Below, piece after piece: positions 53,701 to 64,000 of a stretch of DNA of 64,000 nucleotides. The stretch spans positions 38,478,159 through 38,542,158 of the forward strand of contig NC_085871.1 in assembly GCF_034702125.1 (NCBI RefSeq), given 5' to 3'. Under the pieces are notes generated by a model. The model was not told where the DNA came from. It ran no database searches and saw only the letters and a list, made by a program, of their open reading frames with translations. Numbering within the stretch: the first letter of the stretch is position 1; each line of letters begins with the position of its first letter. The translations under genes and the position numbers were made by a program. The stretch is from Engraulis encrasicolus. Lineage: Eukaryota; Chordata; Actinopteri; Clupeiformes; Engraulidae.

Positions 53701-54897
53701 GCATGGAAAGATTTTCACTTAAAAAGTTATGAGTTATGGTTATACATCCTTGATAGTGCATAAGCAATGCTTATCAAGTCATTTGTTAATGTTTTGGAAG
53801 TATGGAAAGGTTTTCACTTAAAAAGTTCCCCAGATATGCGTTACTAATGCGTTGAAACTTCTTGGTAATGCATAAGCAATGCTTATCAAGTCATTCGTTA
53901 ATGTGTTGTAAAGCCATAACAGGTTTTCACTTTAGATCAGTTCCCCAGATATACTTAAGTAATGGTTCGTAATTCCTTGATAATGCATAAGCAACGCTTA
54001 ACAAGTCATTTGTTAATGTCCAGAAGCATCCATGAGGGGCAGTCACATGAGCCTCAACTTAGGCCTAGGCCTACTTTTTGCCATGCTACCAGTCAGACAC
54101 ACTAACCATTACAAAAGGGTTAAATAAGACTTCACTGATGCTAAAGCAAGAGTTTACAAACCGTTACCATACATGCCTAATAGTACTTCTTAATGGTTAG
54201 GTGGTAGGAGACAACAAAGAGATAATGTTTTTTTCATAAATAAAGGTGGGTTATCAGACATTTTAATGATGGTTTACTAATGCTTATCAGAAAGTTAAAT
54301 CACCATGGACGAATGATTAATTAACAGTACTTAATAATTTCACAGAAATACATAATGACTGACTCGTGATTCACTAAGGGTTAACTAATGCTTAATTTTG
54401 TTTAGCGAGTAGTTACATCAGCACACACTAACCATTTACTAACGGTATTAGTTAATGGTTAAGAAATGAGAAATAACACATACATAACGACTTACTCGTG
54501 ATTCACTAAGGGTTAATTAATGTTAAAAATAAGGCTTAACTAAGGTTTAACTTTGCTTAGTGAACCGTTACATCAGCACACACTAACCATTTACTAATGG
54601 TAGTAGATAATAGTTAAGAAATGAGGAATATCACATACATAATGACTAACTCGCTATTTACTAAGGGTTAACTATTGTTAAAATAAGGCTTATTTAAGGC
54701 TTAACTTTGCTTAGCGAACCATTATATCAGCACACACTAACCATTTACTAACGGTAGTAGATAATAGTTAGGAAATGAGAAATAATGCTTACATAATGAT
54801 TAACTCGTGATACACTAAGGGTTAACTAATGGTAAAATAAGGCTTAACTAACCCTTAAGTAATGCCTAAAAAGGGGTACTTATTATAAAGTGTTACC
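50760..54897. mobile_element. hAT-like element with internal satellite array
   Basis: A 4,138-bp element with ends GGTAACACTTTATAATAAGT and ACTTATTATAAAGTGTTACC and a perfect 8-bp target duplication CATTATTT (50752-50759, 54898-54905). The arms extend several hundred bp with repeated blocks built on TTAACCCTTAGTGAATCATG and TAGTAAATGGTTAGTGTGTG; about two such blocks on the left (50790-51050), four on the right (54300-54880). The middle is a tandem satellite (51055-54020). No transposase. Confidence 0.92.
51055..54020 (+). repeat. 113/115-bp alternating satellite, about 26 monomers
   Basis: Two monomer types alternate: type A (about 113 bp; CTTAACAAGTCATTTGTTAA ... CAGATATGCGCAAGTAGTGA) and type B (about 115 bp; CCTAACAAATCATTTGTTAA ... 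CAGATATACTTAAGTAATGA), giving a 228-bp dimer. A 682-bp shift gives an identical stretch (51500-51706 and 52182-52388), and a 344-bp three-monomer period is seen from about 52640 to 53330. Edge monomers (from 53330) are more divergent. The open frames in it are artefacts of the repeat. Confidence 0.95.
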
Positions 54898-54905
54898 CAT
54901 TATTT

Positions 54906-55080
54906 TTCTATTGTAGCCCTAGCCTCTTCCCCCTTACATTAGAAAATTTGTATTTCATTTTAAAATATTCCCTATCAAATAACCTGGTGGCTCGGTAGTA
55001 CTCGCACTGGGTACAAAGTAGTTCAAGAACTGTCATGTAGTGTACCCCGGTTGTCATGTGGTGCGTGCACCCCGGCCGGC
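54906..55080. other. no recognised feature
   Basis: Short flank of the satellite-bearing element. Confidence 0.3.
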
Positions 55081-55262
55081 TGGCTTTAACGTCGTAATGC
55101 AGTCCCTCTGTTATAACCTTATTGTCACCAAATGGTAATGGCCAAGTCTTAATCGGTTACCTAAGACTTCCTGCATTGTTAGCATGTAGTTGAGCGTTTT
55201 CAGCCAAGAGTGAATTGGCCTGTCGCCAGGCCCATTTGCAGTAGGAGGCTATCAGAGGTGGA
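55081..55262 (+). repeat. dispersed repeat, copy 1
   Basis: GTAGTTGAGCGTTTTCAGCC and GCCTGTCGCCAGGCCCATTT and GCAGTAGGAGGCTA; parallels 57950-58065, which has GTAGTTAAGCATTTTCAGC and GCAGTAAGAGGCTA. Confidence 0.5.
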
Positions 55263-56125
55263 AACAGGCATGAAAATCCGTCACCTTTCGGTGAAATTCG
55301 CCGTTTTGAAATCAAAATGGGTCATTTCTGTGAATCGTGTAGATCCGAGGAAAAAATTGTATCGATCGATCTTGTATATCTTCTAAAAAACTGTTTTCAG
55401 GCTGCGTTGCTACTCCCTCAGATCTAGTCCCTGGTGTGCTCTACTATTCTCAGCCAGTCGCTTGCAACTCTATTGTGTACCGTCTGTGGGCTGTCGGACT
55501 AATGGTATGGGGCCGGCGGGCCCTAGATAGTAATCCAATAGATTAATCCAAAATAGATAATTTATGGTAAATGGTAATAACACACAATTTCCCTTCATGT
55601 CTGACAGATTTTCCCCTTTATTTTAATTTTGCCTTCCTCAGTACTCAAGGTAGGTGTAAGTAAAATACTTGGGCCAAATTGTAATTTGAGTAAAAATAAA
55701 TTCACCCATTTTAATAACTACTTTGGAAACTACAAATTACACATCACTGATTCTTGAAAGTTTGGCAAAAACATGTCCCTGCAGTAAAATATTAATTCTG
55801 TTGAAAATCAACTAAATTTTCACAAACAAAATGAACCCAGGTAATGGCCAAGGGGTCTGTCACAGGAATACACAGTTGTTTGAAATATTTAAGTGTAATT
55901 TTATTACTTTTCATGGCTATAAACCTGTCCACACCCTGTAAAAACGCCTGTCCCAAGGACTGGCATCATCATTTCAATTGACTTAAAATACAAAAATCAA
56001 TAACAGAATTGAACAATATCACCATGATGTGGAAGACCATATTAAAGTGGTTCTACAGATGTGCACATAGTGGATGTAAAACAATATTTACTATTATTTA
56101 CTGATTGCTCAAAATGTGTCCAGCA
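55263..56125. other. no gene recognised
   Basis: No splice-bounded open frames or terminal repeats noticed. Confidence 0.35.
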
Positions 56126-57550
56126 TATTGGTCACCACCGTCAGATTTTTTCTAAAAGACAATAAAATCAGGTATGCACAAGGTAATTTTTCATTACTGA
56201 GGACCCCTTTTCAAACCTTTAGCTCTACTGCCTACTTCACCATCACTGAAGCTCCTGTAAGTTTATTATTTTGTCCTCAATTTGTTAATTTGTTTGGACA
56301 CTGGTACTGTCCCAACCATAAACTGTCAACACCGTCGGGGGTTTTATAGTATTGTATTACATTAATGTTAAATAAATATAATTTTTTTCAGAAAAGGTAT
56401 GAAGCACCCAAGAAACGATGAATGAAATGGCTAATGTGAACAAACAATGCATAATATTTAAAAGAGTGTTTTTTTGTCTCACACCGTCAGATGTCACCAC
56501 CGTCAGATTTTGTTCTGCTCATCATGTTGTTCCATATTTTACTAAATTGTGCTGGTTAATGAAACATTACTAGGCATGTTAGTAATAATTGTGATCCAAA
56601 ATGATACTCTAGCCACCACTGAGGTGCATTTGGAGGGTTTTTTTGTCAGAAAACCTGACGGTGGTGACATCTGATGGAGTTCACCAAAAAACACATGTTT
56701 TACGTGTTTTTGACATGTTATGAATATGATAATATGAATATGAATATGCATACAATAAGTATCTACAGTTATGTTGAATTGTTAAAGTAATTCACTTTAA
56801 TACAGTAAACATGTGTTTTTACTTCTAATTCTGTCTGCCGCTGTTGACAAAACAAGAAAGAGCCCATTTTATGAAAAATGTTAAAACATGGGAGCTTGGC
56901 CAATGCATTCCCTGCACAGCCAAGACCTACATCTATGATTATACACCTCTATATTTTGGATTTGAACAACTTAAAAGCTGTTTTTACCACATTTTCAACA
57001 ACCAGTGGCTTACTTCCTAGATAATCTAACTAATGAAGTAAATGCTCATACTGTGCACACACAAAAATAAAGTGTTTATGCAAGATGCCATTGACTTGAG
57101 AGGGCTATTTATTTTGCTAAATGCAGGTACTAATTAGGCCACTTTCACCACTCTCAGATTACTGTCACCACCGTCAGTTCTTAAGTCACCACCGTAAGAA
57201 GGAGTTTTGGACATTTTAAAGGAATGTGCTTACAACATTTTCCTTAGGAGTTGTTGAAATATCAAAGTAATAGCCAATTTAAGCCTACACGAATATTTGT
57301 GAAATTACAAAAAATTGTTTGTTGTATTTAGGCGTTAAGTAAGCATCGCATGACGGTACATATTTTAAAATTAGAACACATGAAACAGTATTAAAATAGA
57401 ACAAAAGTGAATTTTCAACATTTAAAGGCATATGTGTGAACCAAAAATACACATAATCACTTAAAAACTCCAGATACATATGCAACCAAATCAATACAAT
57501 TTTAATAGCTTTTAATTGTGTCTGACGGTGTTGACAAAAAACAAGGTATG
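56126..57550. repeat. cluster of GTCACCACCGTCAG motifs
   Basis: GTCACCACCGTCAG or close variants occur at about 56140, 56320, 56483, 56496, 57170 and 57188 in plus orientation, and as CTGACGGTGGTGACA (56653) or TCTGACGGTGTTGACA (57519) and TCTGCCGCTGTTGACA (56833) in minus. The sequence between them is AT-rich and not a simple tandem repeat. Possibly the remains of an element with dispersed subterminal motifs. Confidence 0.65.
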
Positions 57551-57949
57551 ATCGGAGAAAAGCCTGATTTCTGAAAAAAATACATAATGGGGAGATTGGC
57601 CTTGTGCATTTCTGAAAAGCCAAGACCTTAGTCTACGAGGATATACCATATAATTTTGTAATTCACTTTGTTTTTTTCTGTCAACATTACAACCTGTTTT
57701 AGCCACTTTCTCAAGAATCAGTGACATGTATGAGGTACAGGTAAAGTACACAAGTATGAGGTGGCCCCTTGTCAGTATATCAGGAATATACACATCACCA
57801 CTAAAAGTGTGTAGGCCTTTTCCTCACACATGTGTTATGTTTAAGCATGCATGTACAAGAAAAGGTATTGTATAAACTTGAATTGATGTCTATCCCTGAT
57901 ATTGTCTACAGGGTGCCTCATACTTAAGTACTACTTATTACTACTTAAC
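57551..57949. other. no gene recognised
   Basis: No recognisable feature; AT-rich. Confidence 0.3.
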
Positions 57950-58070
57950 CCCTTAGAGCAGCACTATGGCTCTCTGTAATTTCATAGCAATGTTGTTATG
58001 ATGTAGTTAAGCATTTTCAGCAAGTGAATAGGGTCTCCTGCGACCCCAGGTGCAGTAAGAGGCTACGTGT
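57950..58070 (+). repeat. dispersed repeat, copy 2
   Basis: Parallels 55081-55262 in direct orientation. Confidence 0.5.
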
Positions 58071-58583
58071 TTTTGGGAAACTCAGCTGAAGACAATATTA
58101 TAAGAGTTACCAGCAGGGACAGCCAGATGAAGGTAGATATTTGAGCAGAAGGACACAAATGCAAGCAGATAAAGCTCATAGAGTCAACTCCATCTGTCAG
58201 GCACAGACACACAGCCACTGCCACACCAACACGCATGCACATTATTATGTGTTTTCTCTGGGTTATGTGTGGAATGATCAAAATTTGAGAATAGCACAAC
58301 ATATGAATCTAGAAACCACCACTTATTTTCACATAGTAAATGTACTTTCATTACCAGACACTGAAGCAGTAACTGTAAAAGAATGCAACTCTTCAATTTT
58401 TTGATTGCTAATAATCGTGAAACATGTAATCTGTTATTCCCTGTTACTGGCCTGCTCTCTGGACTCATACAGTATGTTGCTTTGAAGGTGGGGTGATCCC
58501 TCACTCCCACTACTTTCAGTGCAGAGCGGGTCAGTCTGTTGATTTGGGACTTTACTTTTATGGTTAGATTTCCAAACCCAAGT
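58071..58583. other. no gene; possible LINE scrap
   Basis: The minus strand at about 58500-58600 reads SQINRLTRSALKVVGVRDHP, reminiscent of LINE C-terminal segments (NRLRKIVxxAxKIVG). Too short to classify. Confidence 0.3.
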
Positions 58584-58591
58584 GATTGTAT

Positions 58592-59134
58592 CATAGGCAT
58601 GCACAGATATAGGAACGGACTTGGTGGTGCTAAAGCACCTGCCCCTTCGCAGTATTGGACGAAAAAAGGCTCTTTTTGAAAGTTCCCTTTCTATTTTGTC
58701 ACAATGTGTTCCATATTGGCATGATCATCTACGGTAGAAATTCTTGAGATCAAAAGCATGTGACAATTCCCCCTGATATTATATAGTTTATAATACAAGG
58801 GTGGGGAATCTAACTTATGTCTCAAGGGCCGTTTACGGCCCCTGATATAATTCTAATCTTATGCAGTTTGCAATACAATTAAGTTGTTTTCAGGGGACCT
58901 AGTGGAGGTGGGGTCTGTTGTGAAGGTGCCCACCTTTAATATAGGCCTAAACTGCAGGGGGAAATCCTGATCTGTGTTCATAGTGCAGCCTTTTGTAAAA
59001 TTTGAAGTGGCCCACGAATGAAAACGGCTCCCCATTCCTGCTCTAACCTACAGTAGCAAGGCAACTGGAAGTTCCACACGCCCCCCGCCCCCACCTTGAG
59101 CACCTGCCCCCAAAAATGTCTGTGCATGCCACTG
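58592..59134. mobile_element. hAT MITE (family E), longer member
   Basis: A 543-bp element with ends CATAGGCATGCACAGATAT and ATGTCTGTGCATGCCACTG, and a perfect target duplication GATTGTAT (58584-58591, 59135-59142). Shares GTGGTGCTAAAGCA and CACCTGCCCC-type motifs with 44547-44827. Confidence 0.85.
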
Positions 59135-59142
59135 GATTGTAT

Positions 59143-60389
59143 AGTGTAGTACACTCTCAACAACAGCATGGTACAAAAAGTTACTTTATCCTCTCCAAAC
59201 ACCCTTAGTCGTAAAAAGTGTAGTCTCTGCTTCATCAAATAGGTCTTTGTCTACATATCAAATTCGAGTGTGTCTGTAAATTAGTTTACATTTAAGTACA
59301 TTACACTTTGTTTGGATAATGAAACATAACTATTAAGGAAACTTGTAATACAAAACCCACCTGTATTGTAATGTACTGGGAAAATTGTGTGGTGAGGCAT
59401 AGAAGATTTTTTTTTTTTACCCAATCTTCCAGTATTTTCACTCTTGAGAAATAAACCCTCATTTTTAAATGAAAAGTCAGTGAAAATGGGGGCCTGAACT
59501 AAATTAAGTGGGAAATATGTGTAACATGCCCTTTGAACTATCCAAGACTTTTGTATAACACCTTTTCCTATAAATATATTTATATCAAAGTCATTTTTAT
59601 GTTCAATTTATCAAGATATTAGCAAATTAGCCTAGGCGTTTTTAGTGTAAAATGGTTCAAATAAGAAATGCATGATAAATATGATAAAGCTACTGTTCTG
59701 CAAAGGTTATCATACCAATTCATAAACTGGACATATATAGCAATAATAAAATACCAACAAGACTTTGCCCACCCTTTCGATTGCGATCGGTGGTCTGGCT
59801 CATGGACTAATATTGAAGGCTTGCACATCAAAAACCTAGGCTACACCCCGAGACTGTCCAAGAAAATACTGACTTCACATGACGTGACGTGATGATGATG
59901 ACAGTTGAGCAAGTGAGCGCACAGAGAGCCTGATATGTGTCCTCCCTTGCCAAGGTCTCAGGAGGAGTAACATACAGTACTAGCCACGTACTTTGGGCTT
60001 TCTTACAAGATAGGTGTATGTATAAACCGAAGCTATTTCTTCTCACAAAGTTAACAGATTGAGCATTTGTTAGCATTTGTGCTAAGCGGAGAATTGGCTA
60101 TTCTAGCGCCAAAGTTTCTCTCCAGCTCTTCTCCGTCAGTTGAAGCGCTCGATACTCCCGACGCTTATCTTATTTCAAAACTCCCCCGACTGTTTGTCTG
60201 TCTGCCTCTGTCTCTATGTGCGCGACGCACACGCTGTCTTTTGCGCCTTCTCTCGTTCACACGTTCCTGCGTTTCTCAATGGGGTGTATTTATTTTAGGA
60301 GCAAAATACAACTGAAAGGGTTAAAACATCTACTCGCACACGTGCGCCCTTTCCATTATTTCGTTCTCACAATCATTTATTTTAGGAGC
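59143..60389. other. no gene recognised
   Basis: AT-rich to 60000, then a mixed block. TATTTTAGGAGCAAAATAC and TATTTTAGGAGCATATGCG are direct repeats near 60290 and 60378. Confidence 0.35.
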
Positions 60390-60426
60390 ATATGCGAGCA
60401 AAAGGCTCGCACTGTAGAGCCCTGAT
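60390..60426. mobile_element. hAT end fragment
   Basis: GCTCGCACTGTAGAGCCCTG matches the right terminus of a common fish hAT family; the left end was not found. Confidence 0.4.
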
Positions 60427-60584
60427 CAGGGTGGACGCAGGCTCTCTCCCCCCTCCCCCTCTCTCGTGAACTTGTTGCGGCCCAAACAGTGAGTAACTTC
60501 ACCAGCATTTTTCGTGAGCTACGGCGTTGTAGGTGCTCAGGCAGGCAGTCACCCTGCGCAATGATTATTGGAGAAACGCCAATA

Positions 60585-60924
60585 GGCTATACTCATGAAC
60601 GGTCATCCGGGTACTTTGCTCTTAAATTTGCGTTACGCCCCTTTATGGGTGAAAACAAACCAAATGTCTCATTGACTTACATGCTACATTGGCTAGCCTA
60701 AATGAATACATTCCATGCTTCAGCCACGGCTGTTTGGCTATATTATTTGAACAACCGGCAATGCAACACGTTTTCGGCATGTTGCGCGTGAACAACGCTA
60801 GTCTACAGGTCCGTATCTTTCGTTTATTAATCCCCAACATCACCAATTGACTTGCATGTGTTGTTTTCCCCCACAAATGGGCGTAACGCACATGGAAAAC
60901 GTCACGCCGTTCATGAGTATAGCC
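60585..60924 (-). mobile_element. TA-flanked element carrying a THAP exon
   Basis: Ends GGCTATACTCATGAACGG and CCGTTCATGAGTATAGCC with TA on both sides (60583-60584, 60925-60926); inverted similarity extends about 90 bp (GCGTTACGCCC, GGTGAAAACAA). The interior encodes the start of a THAP domain on the minus strand. THAP-bearing transposases occur in P, Kolobok and ISL2EU elements; a 2-bp target makes ISL2EU-like the simplest guess. Confidence 0.7.
60643..60780 (-). pseudogene. THAP-domain fragment
   Basis: Starts MPKTCCIAGCSNNIAKQPWL then KHGMYSFRL. M-P-x-x-C-x3-C-S-N-N is the N terminus of THAP zinc fingers (C2-CH); the later Cys, His and AVPTIF box are not found before the TIR, so the domain is truncated or continued in a lost exon. 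Probably the first exon of a transposase or its remnant. Confidence 0.65.
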
Positions 60925-60926
60925 TA

Positions 60927-61429
60927 AACGGTAGAGGTCACGATGACAATTCATTTTCCCCTAAATTATTAAATTATCACGCCGCAAGCATTTGCCAAGG
61001 TGCGCCCTGAGCTCTGCCGGCATCTTGCAATGGTTCGTATTCAGACGTGCAGAAAAGTTATCAATGCGACAGCGCGATGCTGTCTCCATTTTCGACCATT
61101 TAGCACTTTAGATTGTTATTAGATCATTATTATCATTACAATGTTGTGGATTAATGAGGCTTTATGACTATGTAACTTTATATTGAGAAATGCTCTAGGT
61201 GCGCTCAAAAAAAAAAACCAACAACATGAGGGTGCATCCACGGAGTATGAGGGCGTGGCGCCCTTATTTCCCCGTTCAGAAAAAGCCCTGCAGCCCTAAA
61301 CCTAACCTGTCGTAATGCAATGTTTCTGAGTTTTCAATTTGTGCCATGACCAAAACTATCCCTAGACCTAACCTGTCAGAGGTGCAACAACAACCTGCGC
61401 TTTGCCATGTGGCAGCAGTCTACTTGGAA
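60927..61429. other. no gene recognised
   Basis: Contains CCTAACCTGTC and CATGACCAAAACTATCCCTA near 61300-61380, related to the blocks at 14288 and 14412. Confidence 0.4.
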
Positions 61430-61483
61430 GCAGCGGGGAACATAGAACCCCGGTAGAGGGGAACATGGGACCCGGGGAACATG
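61430..61483 (+). repeat. GGGGAACAT repeat cluster, second site
   Basis: GGGGAACATAGAACCCCGG, GGGGAACATGGGACCCGG and GGGGAACAT in direct succession; related to 46290-46420. Confidence 0.6.
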
Positions 61484-61810
61484 CAGTGCTGGCCAAAAGT
61501 ATTGGCACCCCTTCAATTCTGTCAGATAATACTCAATTTCTTCCAGAAAATGATTGCAATCACAAATGCTTTGTTATTAATATCTTCATTTGTTTGTCCT
61601 GCAATGAAAAGACACAAAAGAGAATGAAAAAAAGTCAAAAGAATGACCATTTTACACAAAATTCCAAAAATGGGCCGGACAGAAGTATTGACACCCTCAG
61701 CCTAATACTTGGTAGCACAACCTATAGACAAAAGAACTGCGAACAACCACTTCTGATAACCATCAATGAGTTTCCTACAATGCTCTGCTTTGTGATTTGT
61801 TTCTTTCAGA
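61484..61810 (+). mobile_element. Tc1-like element, left end only
   Basis: CAGTGCTGGCCAAAAGTATT then GGCACCCCTTCAATTCTGTC is the start of a common fish Tc1-like family. The sequence loses similarity after about 61810; no right TIR found. Confidence 0.65.
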
Positions 61811-62996
61811 TATCTGGCAACAGGCGAGTCATTCAGCAGCCTGGCTACAGGTTGTTACATACCGCCATTCAGACATACCGCCATTCCGACACTGACTTTT
61901 TATTGCAAAAAAACCCAAAACATTTTTCCAGCTTGCAAGAACTGTTTTTCAGACCCTACCTGTAAGGGCATTTGGACCGTGACTAAATTATACACTAATC
62001 CTGTAATTGCGCTGTTATAATCAGTCCCACCAGGAAATCGCGGGCATTTTCTAAAAAAATCGTGGTCGGAATTGCCAGATGGTGCACGAGGATTTCCAGA
62101 AAATCGCGATAAAAGTTGCAGAGCTTCTTACTGTGTTGTTGCGATTTTGTTGCGGCATGAAGTGAAAGGTGCGATTTTTGTTGCGATTTTTAATGTGTTT
62201 CCCCACGCTTGAAAGTAAAGGACACTGCCATATTCCAGTCCTCTGGTGTTTTTATATTATTTCCATTTTTACATTAGGCCCTATAATTTTGGTCCTTAAG
62301 CAAAGCAGGGAAGCGGCCAGGGCGAGTTTTTAGCCAGAATGTCGTCGTGAAAAGTTCCATCTCTTTCAGGCTGCCATTACGACACCCTTCATTACAATGC
62401 TGTTTATGGCCGTTTGACTCTGTTTTAAATGTCATCACCGTTTCAAATTGTAAGCATACAAACTTCGTATCATATCGATATCCATTCCCTATCAACAGTG
62501 GATACATAATTAACTATAAGTAGGCGGGCGGAATTGGGCATGTCCACCCAGTTGAAGAGGGTGCGTGACATGAACTCTTGTGACTGAAATCCTGGTTAAT
62601 GTGAGTCGTCTACACATAGCCTGCCTGTGTCGGCGTTTAATTTTCAAGCTTGTCAAAAGCAACACAAATAAAAGCAGAGGGAGGGGTCGCTTTCGAAAGA
62701 AGGCATAGGCTTAGGGTTTTTTTTGTTCTCCCGCGCCATCAGCCGGCTTTAAATTAATGGCTGATGATCATCATTCAATGTAACTAGGATGGAGTTCACA
62801 GATTTCCTGTTGTGAAGGGTGCTTGCTGAATAATGCTCAGAAATTATATTAATTTTGGTGCTCTTGTGAATATAAAAGACGACGAGATTGTTATCTATTA
62901 AACACCACGTCGCCTGCAGAACGGAGGTCTCAGCTGTCAATCAACACCGTTCGCGCAAGGAAGAGAGAAGGAGAGGGAGAGACAGACAGTAGTTTT
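61811..62996. other. no gene recognised
   Basis: A block at 62030-62200 repeats AAATCGCG and GTTGCGATTTT motifs (decayed MITE likely). No exon seen. Confidence 0.35.
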
Positions 62997-63054
62997 CCCG
63001 TTTCTACCCGCAGACGCTTGTCCCAAGTAGCCCAATCTGGCAACACTGGGCCGC
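62997..63054 (+). repeat. right-end fragment of the CAGTGTTGCC MITE family
   Basis: CCCGTTTCTACCCGCAGACG, CCCAAGTAGCCCAATCTGGC and AACACTG, matching the right end of 25213-25424. Confidence 0.65.
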
Positions 63055-63083
63055 GTTGATGGAAAATGAAATGCACTTATTGT

Positions 63084-63992
63084 CACAGTGTTGCCAAATG
63101 AAAATCAGCCAAAGTCGCTATTGTTTCGCTGAAAAGTCGCTAGAAGTCTTCATGGCGTGCTGATCTAAAGAAAACGTGCTCACATGACTTCGTCCACAGT
63201 AGAAATGGGCGGTGCAGCTACCTTTTGGAGATCAGAGCTAATTTGCAGCCCTGCTTAATCGAAGGAAACATTTCTGACGGCGGCGCAGAGTCACAATGAT
63301 GTTGGAAACCAATGATTTTGTCACTGAAAATGTGGATTTTAAAAAGTCGCCAGATTTACCAATAAGTCGCTTAAAGCCGGGCATACACTGTGCGATATTT
63401 TCACTCGTGGGTCTTAAGCTTCTGCGCACACTGCACGATGAAATTTCACTGTTTAAAAGTTGACCGCTCACGACCTCACACTACACGAGCCGACAGTCGG
63501 ATGCGACCGAAATGCTTCCACCGTACGACGCGACAGGCATGTTTCCCCAGTCTGCAGAGGAGGGAACATGCGCACCTGAGGTGGAGATGAGGTCGCGCTC
63601 AACAGCGATTCGCACGGCCGCCCTATTAATTTGTGCATGTGAAGTGTCAAATCGGGTCGTAGCACTGATTTAACTCTGCGATTTACGCACGAGCCACGAC
63701 CAGAATTTCAAACAGTTTTGATTTCCTTGCGACCCTAAGATTGCACGATCGTGAGGCGAAATCGCTTGTCGTTACCCCGTGTACACTGCACGATGCGAGA
63801 CTCACGATTGACCTGCGATTAAGCAAGAATTCGGCCCGACTCTCAAAAAGTCGTGCAAGTGCCAAATCGGGGCAAAATCGGGGAAAAAGTCGCGCAGTGT
63901 AAGCCCAGCTTTAGGCGCTAGATGAGGTTTTTTATCGCCGGGGACGGCAAAAGTCGCCAAATCTAGCGACAATGGCTAATTTGGCAACACTG
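63084..63992. mobile_element. hAT-like element at the window end
   Basis: Left CACAGTGTTGCCAAATGAAA and right CTAATTTGGCAACACTG; target duplication CTTATTGT (63076-63083 and 63993-64000, the last bases of the window). AAAGTCGC(C/T) repeats near both ends. A second MITE is nested in it. Confidence 0.85.
63373..63911. mobile_element. nested MITE (AAGCCGGGCATACAC type)
   Basis: Ends AAGCCGGGCATACACTG and CAGTGTAAGCCCAGCT with TTA next to each; GCACACTGCACGATG and TACACTGCACGATGC occur near the two sides. The TTA target suggests PIF/Harbinger. Confidence 0.7.
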
Positions 63993-64000
63993 CTTATTGT

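Noticed and set aside
51055..54020. CRISPR-like array
   Set aside because: Monomers of about 114 bp are contiguous with no unique spacers and the host is a vertebrate; this is satellite DNA.
61402..61965. 187-codon plus-strand frame as a gene
   Set aside because: Its middle is the terminal region of a Tc1-like element and its start is the GGGGAACAT repeat; no conserved domain.

Overview
The window looks like teleost fish nuclear DNA. It has vertebrate-type spliced exons separated by long introns, and most of the sequence is mobile elements of types typical of ray-finned fishes: L2/CR1-clade LINEs, a tRNA-derived SINE, Tc1-like elements, many short hAT-type elements with 8-bp target duplications, TTAA- and TAA-flanked MITEs, foldback elements, and long (CA)n and poly-C tracts. 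No bacterial, phage or organellar features are visible. Family names come from recognising motifs, target-site duplications and terminal repeats by eye; no database search was run.

Host genes. (1) The left edge holds the last exon of a plus-strand protein kinase-like gene (1834-2253), with a possible tiny hinge exon at 41-67 and a LINE remnant in the intron between them. (2) A minus-strand plexin gene, most like plexin C1, runs from its signal-peptide exon at 46129 leftwards. Sixteen exons can be read with nearly continuous phase: Sema (three exons), PSI, linker, a second PSI-like cysteine cluster, IPT-like domains and a membrane-proximal segment at 34756-34833. Together they give about 871 codons, close to a whole plexin C1 ectodomain. 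No exon for the cytoplasmic GAP domain was found in the remaining 34 kb. One phase-compatible juxtamembrane candidate lies at 26356-26443. (3) A set of six plus-strand segments with splice-like borders (30600-32482) reads through in one frame to a stop and lies inside a 6.5-kb inverted-repeat element. Its identity is unknown.

Repeat landscape from left to right. 0-2 kb: LINE remnant around the kinase exons. 4-10 kb: a minus-strand L2/CR1 LINE broken by two TA-flanked DNA transposons and by microsatellites. 11.7-13.8 kb: a hAT element inside a Tc1-like remnant. 14-16 kb: palindromic hairpin clusters, a SINE and a foldback element. 16.6-20.3 kb: a TA-flanked element with a second copy of itself inserted in it, the inner copy carrying a hAT MITE, a LINE tail and a SINE. 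22.1-25 kb: a 1.3-kb tandem duplication. 26.9-28.2 kb: a foldback element. 28.25-34.75 kb: the giant inverted-repeat element. 35-46 kb: the plexin introns, filled with MITEs. 47.9-50.1 kb: a hAT-like element with another element nested in it. 50.76-54.9 kb: a 4.1-kb element with a perfect 8-bp target duplication whose interior is a roughly 3-kb satellite array. 55-64 kb: assorted MITEs, a cluster of a recurring 14-bp motif, a THAP-encoding remnant and, at the very end, a nested hAT/MITE pair.

The three points most worth a second look are the transposon with an internal satellite (50760-54897), the giant inverted-repeat element with a spliced-gene-like interior inserted exactly beside a plexin splice donor (28251-34749), and the plexin gene whose signalling half is not visible.
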